A DNA stretch of 64,000 bases from Bacteroidales bacterium (GTDB lineage: Bacteria > Bacteroidota > Bacteroidia > Bacteroidales > FEN-979), in assembly GCA_030681475.1 (NCBI GenBank), contig JAUXWT010000090.1, positions 1 to 64,000 of the forward strand, written 5' to 3'. This document shows positions 1-8,295 of the stretch, piece after piece. The notes beneath the pieces were generated by a model, which did no database searches, had not been told where the DNA came from, and saw only the letters and a list, made by a program, of their open reading frames with translations. A program made the position numbers and the translations under genes. Numbering within the stretch: the stretch's first letter is position 1; every line of letters begins with the position of its first letter.

Positions 1-482
1 TTACTTTACAAAATGGTTTACTGTACGCTTTTTTCGGCTCAGGCGCCGAATGGGGATGCGTGAAGAAACTGTCCGGTGACGAAGTCAAAAAACCTCAAAA
101 AAAAGACAGAGGCCATAGTCATCTATCTCCTTCAACCACAAAGTCGCAACCTAACTCCCTCCCCCGTGGGGGAGGGTCGGGGAGGGGGTGCCCCCGTGGG
201 GGAGGGTTGGGGAGGGGGTGGCTTCGTGGGAGAGAGCCGGGGAGGCGGCAGGTCCATGGACGAAGGCCGGAGAGGCGGTTGCTTCGTGGGAGAGAGCCGG
301 AGAAGATGTGTCCCTGCAAGGGAGGGAGTTAGGTTACATCGTTGTGGTTAAAGGAGATAGTTTACTATGGCCTCTGTCTTTTTTTTGAGGTTTTTTGACT
401 TCGTCACCGGACAGTTTCTTCACGCATCCCCATTCGGCGCCTGAGCCGAAAAAAGCGTACAGTAAACCATTTTGTAAAGTAA
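1..482. repeat. Large inverted repeat (foldback) with GC-rich core
   Basis: Bases 1-119 are repeated as an exact reverse complement at 364-482. The similarity continues inward with a few mismatches to about 172 on the left and 311 on the right. The core of about 140 bp consists of GC-rich repeats built around CCCTCCCCCGTGGGGGAGGG and GTTGGGGAGGGGGTG. The left arm begins at the first base of the window, so it may extend further. No credible gene lies inside; the open frames there only translate the repeat. It could be a foldback or MITE-like element, a cruciform-forming site or an assembly fold-over. Confidence 0.9.
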
Positions 483-511
483 TCCCCAACCCCTTCTTCA
501 GAACCCGAACC

Positions 512-560
512 AAACCCCCTCCCCCGTGGGGGAGGGTTGGGGAGGGGGTGCCCCCGTGGG
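512..560. repeat. GC-rich repeat copy upstream of DUF559 gene
   Basis: A further copy of the GC-rich motif seen in the core of the foldback (CCCTCCCCCGTGGGGGAGGG followed by TTGGGGAGGGGGTG). It lies between the right arm of the inverted repeat and the DUF559 gene. A degenerate copy rich in CTCC and GGGGCCGGGGTGG follows the gene at about 1205-1275, so the gene is bracketed by this repeat type. Confidence 0.8.
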
Positions 561-764
561 GCAAGGCCAGAATGGTGGCGCTCCCCTATGAGAAGAACCC
601 TGGATGGGATACCAGAAACCCCAAATCTTTTTCACAACCCCTATTACCTTTTACAGTCTAGTCCGATTAAGCACAGACATCCTGGCGTCCTTGCCCTGGG
701 GTTCACCCCGTCCCGGCCTGGCACTCAGGACAGTAAATTTTGGTCGTTGTTTAATGCATTGCTA

Positions 765-1208
765 ATGGCCTACCTTGGAAGATCTGTTGATCAGTCATTC
801 TTTTTCGGCGCAAGTCCAGAAATTAAGGCGCGTGCCAAAGCATTGCGTAAACGGATGACCTGGTGTGAAAAGGTTCTGTGGCAGGTGTTGCGGAAAAATC
901 AGCGGTATTATCTTTATTTCCGAAGGCAGCATCCGATCGCTCGGTTCATTGTTGATTTTTATTGCCACGAGCTAAGGTTGGTTGTTGAAATTGATGGCGG
1001 TTATCATAATTCCAGGGCACAACAGGAGAAAGACCTCAACCGTACCGCGGCGCTGGAGAGCTTCGGGATCGAAGTTATCCGGTTCACCAATGAAGAAATA
1101 ATGAAAAACCTCAGGAAAGTCTCAAACAATATAGATGAAGAAGTAAAAAACCGCCTGAACAGAAATGAACCCCATCCCTCTCCACCTCTCTCATCCACAA
1201 CGGCTTAG
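765..1208 (+). CDS. DUF559 family endonuclease-like protein
   Basis: A protein of about 148 residues whose body matches the DUF559 family, a small restriction-endonuclease-like fold related to Vsr very-short-patch-repair nucleases. Visible hallmarks are an N-terminal KALRKRMTWCEKVLWQVLR helix, a central R-rich strand (FRRQHPIARFIVDFYC), the acidic core VVEIDGGYH and the C-terminal VIRFTNEEIM strand. Its chromosomal role is not established for this family. The frame is open from 537, but the upstream part is translated GC-rich repeat, so I chose the ATG at 765; a later start is possible. The C-terminal tail (NEPHPSPP) is also repeat-derived. The GC-rich repeat on both sides suggests that gene and repeat travel together. 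Confidence 0.75.
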   Translation: MAYLGRSVDQSFFFGASPEIKARAKALRKRMTWCEKVLWQVLRKNQRYYLYFRRQHPIARFIVDFYCHELRLVVEIDGGYHNSRAQQEKDLNRTAALESFGIEVIRFTNEEIMKNLRKVSNNIDEEVKNRLNRNEPHPSPPLSSTTA

Positions 1209-1381
1209 CGCTTCTCCCTCCTCGTGGGGGGCCGGGGTGGGTGTGCCCCTGCGGTGCCGGACCGGGGTGAAGTAACTGATAATAAAAGGTTTCAGGATCC
1301 GGGAAGCCCAAAAACTGCTGAATGAAATGCAGCATAATAAATACTCAATCCACGGCATTGCCTGCATTGCCTGCATTATTC

Positions 1382-2758
1382 CTAAAGCAGTCCGATCACC
1401 AAAAACGGCAAAATCCCGATAAGTACGACCAAGAGCGCCATGAAGAAGATGCTCACTTTATAGGGGGTTTCCACCATAAGTTTTATGCCGTTCGATTCTT
1501 TCAGGTACATCGCCATGATGGGCTTGAAATAATAGGCCACGCTGATGGCTGATCCTGCAATGGCCACGATGACCAGCCACAGCAGACCTTGTTCCAGGGC
1601 GGTGGTGAAGAGGTAATATTTTGCCATAAAGCCGGCCAGCGGGGGAATACCCGCGAGGGATAGCATGGCGATAGTGAGGCAGAAGGCTATTGAAGGGTTG
1701 GTTTTTGCCAACCCGTTCAGGGAGCTGAAATAGTCGTTGCCGTGAGCTTCACGGATGAGGATCAGTATCGCGAAGGCCAGGATGGTGGCTATGGAATAGG
1801 AAAGGGTGTATAAAAGCAATGCATTGTCCGACATCGCGCTGAAGGCCACTACCGCAAGCAGCATGTAACCCGAATGGCTGATGCTCGAATAGGCAAGCAT
1901 GCGTTTGAGGTTGGGCTGATATAACCCGGTGAGGTTGCCCAGCAAGATGGTTAATGCTGCCATGACCCAGATCGTGGTGTCCCACACGCCATGAATGCCA
2001 TGGAACGTATGGGTAAAGAACCGGTACATGGCTATGATGGCAGCGGTTTTCACCACGGTAGCCATAAAGGCGGTAAGCAGGGTGGGTGTACCTTCGTACA
2101 CATCGGGAGCCCAGAAATGAAACGGCACGACGGCAATTTTAAAAGCAAGCCCGATGATGAGCAGGAACAACCCTGCCAGGAACATCGGCGGATATATTCC
2201 GGCACAGGAGGTCACAAATGCTGAAATCCTGCCCAGGTCGAACGAACCGCTAGATCCGTAGATCAACGCTATGCCGAAAAGCAGGAAACCTGAGAGAAAA
2301 GAGCCTAAAAGAAAATACTTCAGGGTCGCTTCATTGGAAGTGACCGCCTCCTTGTGGCTTCCGGCCAGCACATACAGCGCAATCGAAAGTGTTTCAATAC
2401 CGAGGAAAAGCATGATGAGGTTGCCGTACGAGGTCATCATCACGGCGCCCAGCAGTGCAAAGATCATCACCCCGTAGATGTCGTCGAGCGGACGCAGCAC
2501 ACCACGGTAATAGTGGGCGGCAAGAGAAAAGATCAGGAAAGCCGAGAAGATCAGCGCCATGCTGAAGGCAACTGATACGTTGTCAACGATGATCATCCCG
2601 TTGTAATAGCTGCTGAAGGTGTTCCAATCCCGGAGGGTCAGTACCATGGAGACGACCAATCCGAGAAGGATCACCGGCAGCAGCCACGATTGCTTTTTCA
2701 TGATCCCCAGGAAGAGGGTCAGAACGCCGAGGATGGTTAATGAAATGATTGTTGTCAT
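1382..2758 (-). CDS. nuoN: NADH-quinone oxidoreductase subunit N
   Basis: Antiporter-like membrane subunit of respiratory complex I, in the proton-pumping arm of the inner membrane. The 458-residue product is hydrophobic throughout, with about 14 predicted membrane helices. It carries the signature of the Nqo14/MrpD-type family, including the conserved Lys-bearing helix near IGLAFKIAVVPFHFWAPDVYEG (split here as IGLAFKIAVVPFHF and WAPDVYEGTP) and the LAYSSISHSGYMLL segment. Length is normal. It is the last gene of the fourteen-gene nuo operon, 204 bp after nuoM, with a repeat in the gap. No clear terminator is visible downstream. Confidence 0.97.
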   Translation of the reverse strand: MTTIISLTILGVLTLFLGIMKKQSWLLPVILLGLVVSMVLTLRDWNTFSSYYNGMIIVDNVSVAFSMALIFSAFLIFSLAAHYYRGVLRPLDDIYGVMIFALLGAVMMTSYGNLIMLFLGIETLSIALYVLAGSHKEAVTSNEATLKYFLLGSFLSGFLLFGIALIYGSSGSFDLGRISAFVTSCAGIYPPMFLAGLFLLIIGLAFKIAVVPFHFWAPDVYEGTPTLLTAFMATVVKTAAIIAMYRFFTHTFHGIHGVWDTTIWVMAALTILLGNLTGLYQPNLKRMLAYSSISHSGYMLLAVVAFSAMSDNALLLYTLSYSIATILAFAILILIREAHGNDYFSSLNGLAKTNPSIAFCLTIAMLSLAGIPPLAGFMAKYYLFTTALEQGLLWLVIVAIAGSAISVAYYFKPIMAMYLKESNGIKLMVETPYKVSIFFMALLVVLIGILPFLVIGLL

Positions 2759-2811
2759 TGGTTACAGAGCAATTACAGCGTATGGTGTTTACCTTATCAA
2801 TACATTAAATT

Positions 2812-2903
2812 TTCTCTGTGGCTCTCTGTGCATTTTCTCTGTGGTTCTCTGTGTAAAAAAATTACACGGAGGTTCACTGAGAAGACGCTGAGTTACACGG
2901 AGG
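2812..2903. repeat. CTCTGTG/CACGGAG palindromic repeat, nuoM-nuoN gap
   Basis: The 204-bp gap between nuoM and nuoN holds an imperfect palindrome made of CTCTGTGG/TTCTCTGTGTAA words on the left and TTACACGGAG/ACTGAGAAGACGCTGAG words on the right. It is the first of five copies of this word family in the window; the others lie at about 6858, 15519, 22283 and 33560. It lies inside the nuo transcript. Confidence 0.85.
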
Positions 2904-2962
2904 CATTTGAATATCATGAGGTTATAATTTTTAGTTGTGGTTTTGATTTTTAAGTTCTAATA

Positions 2963-4411
2963 TTACTTTGTGAAATGAATGATTTGTAAAACATCCGGCA
3001 ACGTCACATCCAGGAACATCCCCGGAAACAATCCGATCCAGAAGATCATGATGACAACCGGGATGAGGGCGGCCATTTCGATCCGGGTCAGATCAGATAT
3101 CTGTTCCGTTATTGCATTTGTTCTCCCAAGCATGGTGCGCTGGTACATCCAGAGCATATATACCGCGCTGAAAATGATGGTCAGTCCGGCGATGGCCGCG
3201 AAAACCACGGAATATTCGAAGAGTCCCAGCAGCAGAAGGAATTCGCCGATAAACCCGTTGGTGAGCGGAAGCGCGATGCTTCCCAGCAGGATGATCATGA
3301 AAACGATGGCCAGCCGGGGCGCTTTCAGGGCGATGCCTCCCAGGTCGCTGATATTCCGCGTATTTGTGCGCTTTTCGATGGCGTCGATCACCACAAACAA
3401 TCCAACGATGTTGATCCCGTGTGAAACCATCTGGATTACAGCCCCTTCAAGCGAATGCAGGGTGAGTGTGAAAACTCCGGCGGCGATCAGTCCCACATGG
3501 GCAATGGATGAGTAAGCCACCAGCCGTTTCATGTCATTTTGCCGGATGGCAATAACAGAGGCATATACGATACCGGTGATGGCTAAAATGATCGCGACAG
3601 GTGCATACTGCTTAACCGCTATATGGCAGACCGGGATCATCCACCGGATCATCCCGTAGATACCCATTTTCAGCATGATCCCGGCGAGGAGCATGCTTCC
3701 AGTGCCAGGCGCCGTGGTGTAGGTGTCAGGCTGCCAGGTGTGTAGCGGGAATACGGGGATCTTGATGGCGAAAGCCAGAAAGAAGGCCGCGAATATCCAT
3801 GTCTGCTCAACGGGTGTCAGCGTGGCCGCGTAAAGCCATTGGAAGTCGAACGAATGAGGCAAAGGGGTTAGGAAATAGAGATAGATCAGGGCTACGAGCA
3901 TGAACAGGCTGCCGACGAAGGTGTAGATGAAGAATTTAAAGGTGATCCGGATGCGATCTTTTCCGCCCCATACCGCGCAGATAAACCAGGCCGGGATCAG
4001 CGCCAGTTCCCAGAAGATATAGAAGATCAGTCCGTCGAATGAAGTGAATACGCCGATCAACGCCATTTCCATCAAAAAAATCAGGCTGTAAAAGGCAGAT
4101 GGCCGGGAATATGAATGATTGAATGAACTCAGGATAATGACCGGGACCAGGAAAGTGGTGAGCATCACCATCAGCAGGCTGATGCCGTCCATCCCGAACT
4201 TCAGGCTCACCCCCAGCGTTGAAAGCCAGTCGGCAGTGAACAGCAGGTTGCAATGACTGCAGGTTTTGTACTGGATGAATGCAGCTACGGCAACACCGAA
4301 CACTGCCAACGATCCTGCCAATGCAAATTGACGGATGACTCTCTCCTCTCTGATAGTAAGAAGTATCAGTGAAATCGCCAGAGGTAACAATATAAGTATA
4401 ACGGTCAGCAT
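2963..4411 (-). CDS. nuoM: NADH-quinone oxidoreductase subunit M
   Basis: Second antiporter-like subunit of the complex I membrane arm, 482 residues, normal length. It shows the family features: the conserved Glu in the early helix (FYIFWELALIP), the Lys-containing helix followed by PVFPLHTWQPDTYTTAP, and the quinone-side segment KRLVAYSSIAHVGLI. It starts three bases after the nuoL stop (nuoL ends at 4415), so translation is probably coupled. Function follows from the family: coupling quinone reduction to proton translocation. Confidence 0.97.
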   Translation of the reverse strand: MLTVILILLPLAISLILLTIREERVIRQFALAGSLAVFGVAVAAFIQYKTCSHCNLLFTADWLSTLGVSLKFGMDGISLLMVMLTTFLVPVIILSSFNHSYSRPSAFYSLIFLMEMALIGVFTSFDGLIFYIFWELALIPAWFICAVWGGKDRIRITFKFFIYTFVGSLFMLVALIYLYFLTPLPHSFDFQWLYAATLTPVEQTWIFAAFFLAFAIKIPVFPLHTWQPDTYTTAPGTGSMLLAGIMLKMGIYGMIRWMIPVCHIAVKQYAPVAIILAITGIVYASVIAIRQNDMKRLVAYSSIAHVGLIAAGVFTLTLHSLEGAVIQMVSHGINIVGLFVVIDAIEKRTNTRNISDLGGIALKAPRLAIVFMIILLGSIALPLTNGFIGEFLLLLGLFEYSVVFAAIAGLTIIFSAVYMLWMYQRTMLGRTNAITEQISDLTRIEMAALIPVVIMIFWIGLFPGMFLDVTLPDVLQIIHFTK

Positions 4412-4414
4412 CGG

Positions 4415-6322
4415 TCAGATCAGGATATTTAGGAAAAGGATGAGGATGATCCCCAGGATCATGATGAACATGTAGAATCCAACATTTCCGGTTTGGATAT
4501 AACGTAAAGTACTGCCGGTCCAAACAACCATGTTGCCCACCCCGTTCACCATGCGGTCGATGAAGCGGAGTTCAACGACATCATGAAAGAATCGTGAAAT
4601 CAGGAGAATCGGCTTCGATATGATTAAATCGTAGAGTTCGTCGATATAGTATTTTTTCCGGATCAGCTTCACCGGGAACGAATGTGAGGCATCATCCGGC
4701 AGCAAGCCCATCTCCTTTTTCACATAGCGGTGGTAAGCCAGCCAGATCATAATCAGACACCCCGCCAGTGTGACACCCATGAGCAGGTATTCCGTGGCAT
4801 GTGAAATTGTCGCCGGAAGTGCGGTTACAGCGGCTGCATCTGCAAAAACGGGGGACAAAAAACCGGAAAGCCAGTCTCCACCGCCAAAAAGTCCAGGGAT
4901 GTTGAGCAATCCTCCGAAAGCGGCGAGGAGCGCAAGCATGATCAGCGGGATGGCCATCACCGGTGGGGATTCATGTATATGGTGCAGTTTATCTTCCGTT
5001 CCCCTGAAATTCCTGAAAAAAGTAAGGTATAGCAGTCTGAACATGTAAAAGGCGGTCATCATGGCTCCCGCAACGGCAATGTTCCACATGACGGGTGAAT
5101 GGCCGAAAAGGTGCAGGAGGATCTCATCCTTGGAGAAAAATCCGGACAGGGGCGGAATCCCGGCAATGGCCAGGGTGGCGATGAGGAAAGTCCAGTATGT
5201 TTTGGGCAGCTTTTTCCGGAGCCCGCCCATGTTGCGGATATCCTGTTCCCCTCCCAGGGCATGGATCACACTTCCGGCGCCCAGGAAAAGGAGCGCTTTA
5301 AAGAATGCATGGGTGGCAAGGTGGAACATCGCGCCGGTAAATGCGCCCACGCTCAGTCCGACAAACATGTAGCCCAGCTGGCTGATGGTGGAATAGGCCA
5401 GTACTTTTTTGATATCATTCTGAAAGATCGCGATGGAGGCTGCAAACAAAGCGGTCGCAAGTCCGGTGATGCCGATAATGGTCATGGTGGCGGGAGCAAG
5501 TACGTAAAGGATGTTCGACCTGGCGATCATGTAAACTCCTGCTGTGACCATCGTTGCCGCATGGATGAGCGCCGAAACCGGCGTGGGACCGGCCATGGCA
5601 TCGGGCAGCCAGGTGTATAGCGGTATCTGTGCACTCTTGCCGACTGCGCCGATAAAAAGAAGCAGGGTTATGGCCATGATGGTGGGATCTCCCATCGTCA
5701 TTGACTTTGCCTGTGAAAAAACCTGGTTGAACGAAAGTGAATTGAATGTTGTAAAGATCAGGAACATCCCGAGAAGGAATCCAAGATCGCCAATCCGGTT
5801 CATGATAAAGGCCTTCTTTGCAGCGTTGTTATATTCATGGTTTTTGAACCAGAAACCGATCAGCAGATAAGAACACAGCCCCACCCCTTCCCAGCCGATG
5901 AACATGATGGGATAATTGGCTCCGAGCACGAGCAGCAGCATGGAAAAGACGAACAGGTTCATGTAGGCAAAAAAACGGTTGAAACCCGGGTCATCTTTCA
6001 TGTAGCCTACCGAATAGACATGAATGATGAAGCCAACACCCGTTACGACAAGCAGCATCAGCGCCGACAACGGATCAATGAGGAAGGCGAAGGGGATGTC
6101 GAGTGATCCGACGTGGATCCAGGGAGACAAATGGCGAAATGGCGAAATGGCGAAATGGTGAAAATTGAAGAAAACAAGCAAGGATAATATAAATGACAGG
6201 AAAATGGTGCCAGGACCGATGAAAGAGGTCCATTTTGAGGGAATAGTACGATAACCCAGTCCCAGGATTAAAAATCCGAGAAGCGGCAACAATGGAATTA
6301 AAAATAAAACCGTATTCACCAT
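4415..6322 (-). CDS. nuoL: NADH-quinone oxidoreductase subunit L
   Basis: The distal antiporter-like subunit of complex I, 635 residues with the typical C-terminal extension ending in a final membrane helix (residues about 615-635), which in other complexes follows the lateral helix HL. Family motifs include FIGWEGVGLCSYLLIGFW, KSAQIPLYTWLPDAMAGPTP and IKKVLAYSTISQLGYM. Two oddities stand out. Residues 54-65 (FHHFAISPFRHL) are encoded by tandem copies of an 8-bp repeat at 6129-6160. The start codon abuts an inverted array of the same octamer that fills the nuoK-nuoL gap. An octamer is not a multiple of three, so a change in copy number would shift the frame. Confidence 0.96.
   Translation of the reverse strand: MVNTVLFLIPLLPLLGFLILGLGYRTIPSKWTSFIGPGTIFLSFILSLLVFFNFHHFAISPFRHLSPWIHVGSLDIPFAFLIDPLSALMLLVVTGVGFIIHVYSVGYMKDDPGFNRFFAYMNLFVFSMLLLVLGANYPIMFIGWEGVGLCSYLLIGFWFKNHEYNNAAKKAFIMNRIGDLGFLLGMFLIFTTFNSLSFNQVFSQAKSMTMGDPTIMAITLLLFIGAVGKSAQIPLYTWLPDAMAGPTPVSALIHAATMVTAGVYMIARSNILYVLAPATMTIIGITGLATALFAASIAIFQNDIKKVLAYSTISQLGYMFVGLSVGAFTGAMFHLATHAFFKALLFLGAGSVIHALGGEQDIRNMGGLRKKLPKTYWTFLIATLAIAGIPPLSGFFSKDEILLHLFGHSPVMWNIAVAGAMMTAFYMFRLLYLTFFRNFRGTEDKLHHIHESPPVMAIPLIMLALLAAFGGLLNIPGLFGGGDWLSGFLSPVFADAAAVTALPATISHATEYLLMGVTLAGCLIMIWLAYHRYVKKEMGLLPDDASHSFPVKLIRKKYYIDELYDLIISKPILLISRFFHDVVELRFIDRMVNGVGNMVVWTGSTLRYIQTGNVGFYMFIMILGIILILFLNILI
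6129..6160. repeat. Octamer tandem repeat inside nuoL
   Basis: Four consecutive units of AAATGGCG on the plus strand (the last is AAATGGTG), inside the nuoL coding sequence at codons 54-65. The reverse complement of the same unit forms the array at 6321-6380, about 160 bp away, giving an inverted pair. Confidence 0.9.
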
Positions 6323-6380
6323 TTCGCTATTTCGCTATATCGCTATTTCGCCATTTCGCCATTTCGCCATTTCACTATTT
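6321..6380. repeat. Octamer tandem repeat filling nuoK-nuoL gap
   Basis: Seven units of an 8-bp repeat, ATTTCGCC or ATTTCGCT with one ATATCGCT and one ATTTCACT, fill nearly the whole 63-bp gap between nuoK and nuoL. The array touches the nuoL start codon (complement of 6320-6322). Read on the coding strand it supplies several out-of-frame or alternative ATG triplets just upstream of the nuoL start. Confidence 0.9.
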
Positions 6381-6385
6381 ATTCA

Positions 6386-6703
6386 CTACCACCTCAACTT
6401 ATTCAGCACGTTGATATCAATCGTATGCGTCGTCCGGTAAATAAGTACGACGATCGCCAGCCCGATCGCCACCTCGGCGGCGGCAACTACCATGATAAAG
6501 AAGACAAAGATCTGTCCGGCCGGATCGTTGGTGTAGGCCGAAAATGCCGCCAGCAAAAGGTTTATTGAATTGATCATCAGCTCGATCGACATCAGTATCA
6601 CCAATGCATTGCGTTTGATAAGCACCCCCACCACGCCGATGCTGAAGAGCAGCGAGCAGAAGACGAGGTAGTACTGGATCGGGATGGATTGGAGGGTGGT
6701 CAT
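6386..6703 (-). CDS. nuoK: NADH-quinone oxidoreductase subunit K
   Basis: Small three-helix subunit of the complex I membrane arm, 105 residues, matching the usual length of about 100. The conserved acidic residues in membrane helices are visible: SIELMINSINL around helix 2 and VAAAEVAIGLAIVV around helix 3. These Glu residues form part of the central proton path in characterised complexes. It lies between nuoJ and nuoL. A 400-bp repeat-rich gap separates it from nuoJ. Confidence 0.96.
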   Translation of the reverse strand: MTTLQSIPIQYYLVFCSLLFSIGVVGVLIKRNALVILMSIELMINSINLLLAAFSAYTNDPAGQIFVFFIMVVAAAEVAIGLAIVVLIYRTTHTIDINVLNKLRW

Positions 6704-7106
6704 CTATACAACAGTTATGAATATTGAATATTGAATAAAGTTTTTTGATTGATCATTATTTTACCATTAGGTATGTTAAAGCGCTCATGTCATATTATGA
6801 AACAAAATCCTTAATATTATAAGACTGGAAAAATCGAATGTCAAACGATCAGATTTTACTCTGTGAACCTCTGTGCCTACTCTGTGAACCTCTGTGTAAC
6901 AATAATTTATCACACAGAGAACCACGGAGAAGACACGGAGGGCCACAGAGATCATATAAAACAAATTTATTAATGTTTTCTTGGCTGGGTATCCCCAAAT
7001 CAAATCTTCTGGTATAGTTGCGATCAATCGGTTTATCATTTAATTTCAGCCGGTTTTTAACAACTTCAAACTTCAAAATTCGTTAATCAATATTCAATAT
7101 TCATTA
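6704..7106. repeat. Composite repeat block between nuoJ and nuoK
   Basis: This gap of about 400 bp has no gene. Near its ends lie inverted arms, TGAATATTGAATATTGAAT at about 6717-6735 and ATCAATATTCAATATTCAT at about 7085-7103. Between them sits a CTCTGTG-type element (core 6858-6951). Its extended form, about 6788-6977, is nearly identical to 22217-22400, including unique flanks such as AATGTCAAACGATCAGATTTT and ATATAAAACAAA. It therefore looks like one element inserted within another, all inside the nuo transcript. Confidence 0.85.
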
Positions 7107-7607
7107 TCATATCTGTTCTTTCTTCCCAAGTAATACCGCCCCAACCATTGCCGTCAGAAACAGCACCGACGAAAGCTCAAACGGTACAAAGTAGTCGTTG
7201 TATAATATTTTCCCGAGGTTTTTCACCAGCCCTATCTGTGTAGTCATGGGATCCTGGACCGATTGGATATCATATTTCCGTAAAATGCCGATAAGCGTGA
7301 GCATCAGCATTCCCCCGGCAATTACTGCCATGATCTTGACCCACATGGGCTTTTGTGATTGTTCGTCTTTGTTCAGGTTCAGCAGCATCACTGTAAACAG
7401 GAACAGCACCATGATGGCGCCGGCATAAACGATTACATGCACAACAGCAAGAAACTGGGCGTTCAGCAGCACATAATGGCCGGCAATGGCAAAAAAGGCG
7501 AGTGTCAGAAAAAGTACCGAATGGATGGGTTTTTTCGATGCAAGTACCATCACCGCTGAAAAGAGGGATAGGATGCTTAGGAAGTGGAATATGTACTCTG
7601 TGAACAT
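7107..7607 (-). CDS. nuoJ: NADH-quinone oxidoreductase subunit J
   Basis: Five-helix membrane subunit of complex I, 166 residues, normal length. The family core is visible in KKPIHSVLFLTLAFFAIAG and VIVYAGAIMVLFLFTVMLLN; the latter contains the helix that in other complexes switches between alpha and pi conformation during turnover. Gene order I-J-K is standard. The gap to nuoI (112 bp) holds a palindromic repeat. Confidence 0.96.
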   Translation of the reverse strand: MFTEYIFHFLSILSLFSAVMVLASKKPIHSVLFLTLAFFAIAGHYVLLNAQFLAVVHVIVYAGAIMVLFLFTVMLLNLNKDEQSQKPMWVKIMAVIAGGMLMLTLIGILRKYDIQSVQDPMTTQIGLVKNLGKILYNDYFVPFELSSVLFLTAMVGAVLLGKKEQI

Positions 7608-7618
7608 GTTATTGTTAA

Positions 7619-7715
7619 ATCAAATGGCAAATGGCAAAGTCAAATTGCAAATCTATGGGATTATCCGGCCAGTCGTCAATTTTTGACATTTGACTTTGCC
7701 ATTTGAATTTTGAAC
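7619..7715. repeat. nuo intergenic palindrome (GCAAAGTCAAA family), copy 1
   Basis: Imperfect inverted repeat between nuoI and nuoJ. The left arm is built from words such as CAAATGGCAAAGTCAAATT and the right arm from GACATTTGACTTTGCCATTTG, with an unrelated centre of about 35 bp. The same architecture recurs at about 9316, 12349 and 14876, always in a nuo gap. Confidence 0.85.
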
Positions 7716-7719
7716 TTTC

Positions 7720-8295
7720 TTATTTGTTATGTTTGTATTTTTTATTTTTCTTGAATTCAAGTACTTCCTTCGTTTGCCGCTTTGACACGTCGATCCGTTT
7801 CGCAGGGTCGGCAGGTTCAACGAGATCTTCTTTGCCATAAATGAATTTGTCGCGCTGATACTCTGACTTTACAAGTTCTTTGGTTAAAAAGATCGCCTCC
7901 TTCGGACAGGCTTCCTCGCAATCGCCGCAAAAAATGCAACGCAGCATGTCTATTTCATATACAGCCGCATATTTTTCTTCCCGGTAAAGGTGTTCTTCTC
8001 CCGGTTTCCGTTCTGCCGACACCATGGTGATCGCCTCGGCCGGACATGCTACAGCACATAGGCCGCAGGAGGTACACCGCTCACGTCCTTCATCATCACG
8101 TTTCAACACATGCTTTCCGCGGTAAACATCTGAAAATTCGCGTATTACCTCGGGGTATTGTACGGTTGTCTTCCTCCGGAAAAGGTGGCCAAAGGTAATG
8201 CGCATTCCGTTCAGGATCGCGGGGAAATAGATCCGCTCCCAAAAGGACATCTGCTTGTTTGATACTACTTTGGATCTGTTGGTAAGACGTTTCAT
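7720..8295 (-). CDS. nuoI: NADH-quinone oxidoreductase subunit I
   Basis: Peripheral ferredoxin-like subunit carrying clusters N6a and N6b of complex I. Two CxxCxxCxxxCP motifs are visible, CTSCGLCAVACP and CIFCGDCEEACP, separated by about 45 residues. The frame stays open upstream, but I chose the ATG at 8295 (MKRLTNRSKVV), which overlaps the nuoH stop as ATGA and gives the usual length (191 residues). An N-terminal amphipathic segment around WERIYFPAILNGMRITFGHLFRR matches the membrane-attachment helix of the family. Confidence 0.96.
   Translation of the reverse strand: MKRLTNRSKVVSNKQMSFWERIYFPAILNGMRITFGHLFRRKTTVQYPEVIREFSDVYRGKHVLKRDDEGRERCTSCGLCAVACPAEAITMVSAERKPGEEHLYREEKYAAVYEIDMLRCIFCGDCEEACPKEAIFLTKELVKSEYQRDKFIYGKEDLVEPADPAKRIDVSKRQTKEVLEFKKNKKYKHNK

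Noticed and set aside
60-388. Several overlapping open frames in the foldback core
   Set aside because: They translate the GC-rich tandem repeat on both strands into Gly/Arg/Pro-rich text with no start signal or domain; they are repeat shadows, not genes.
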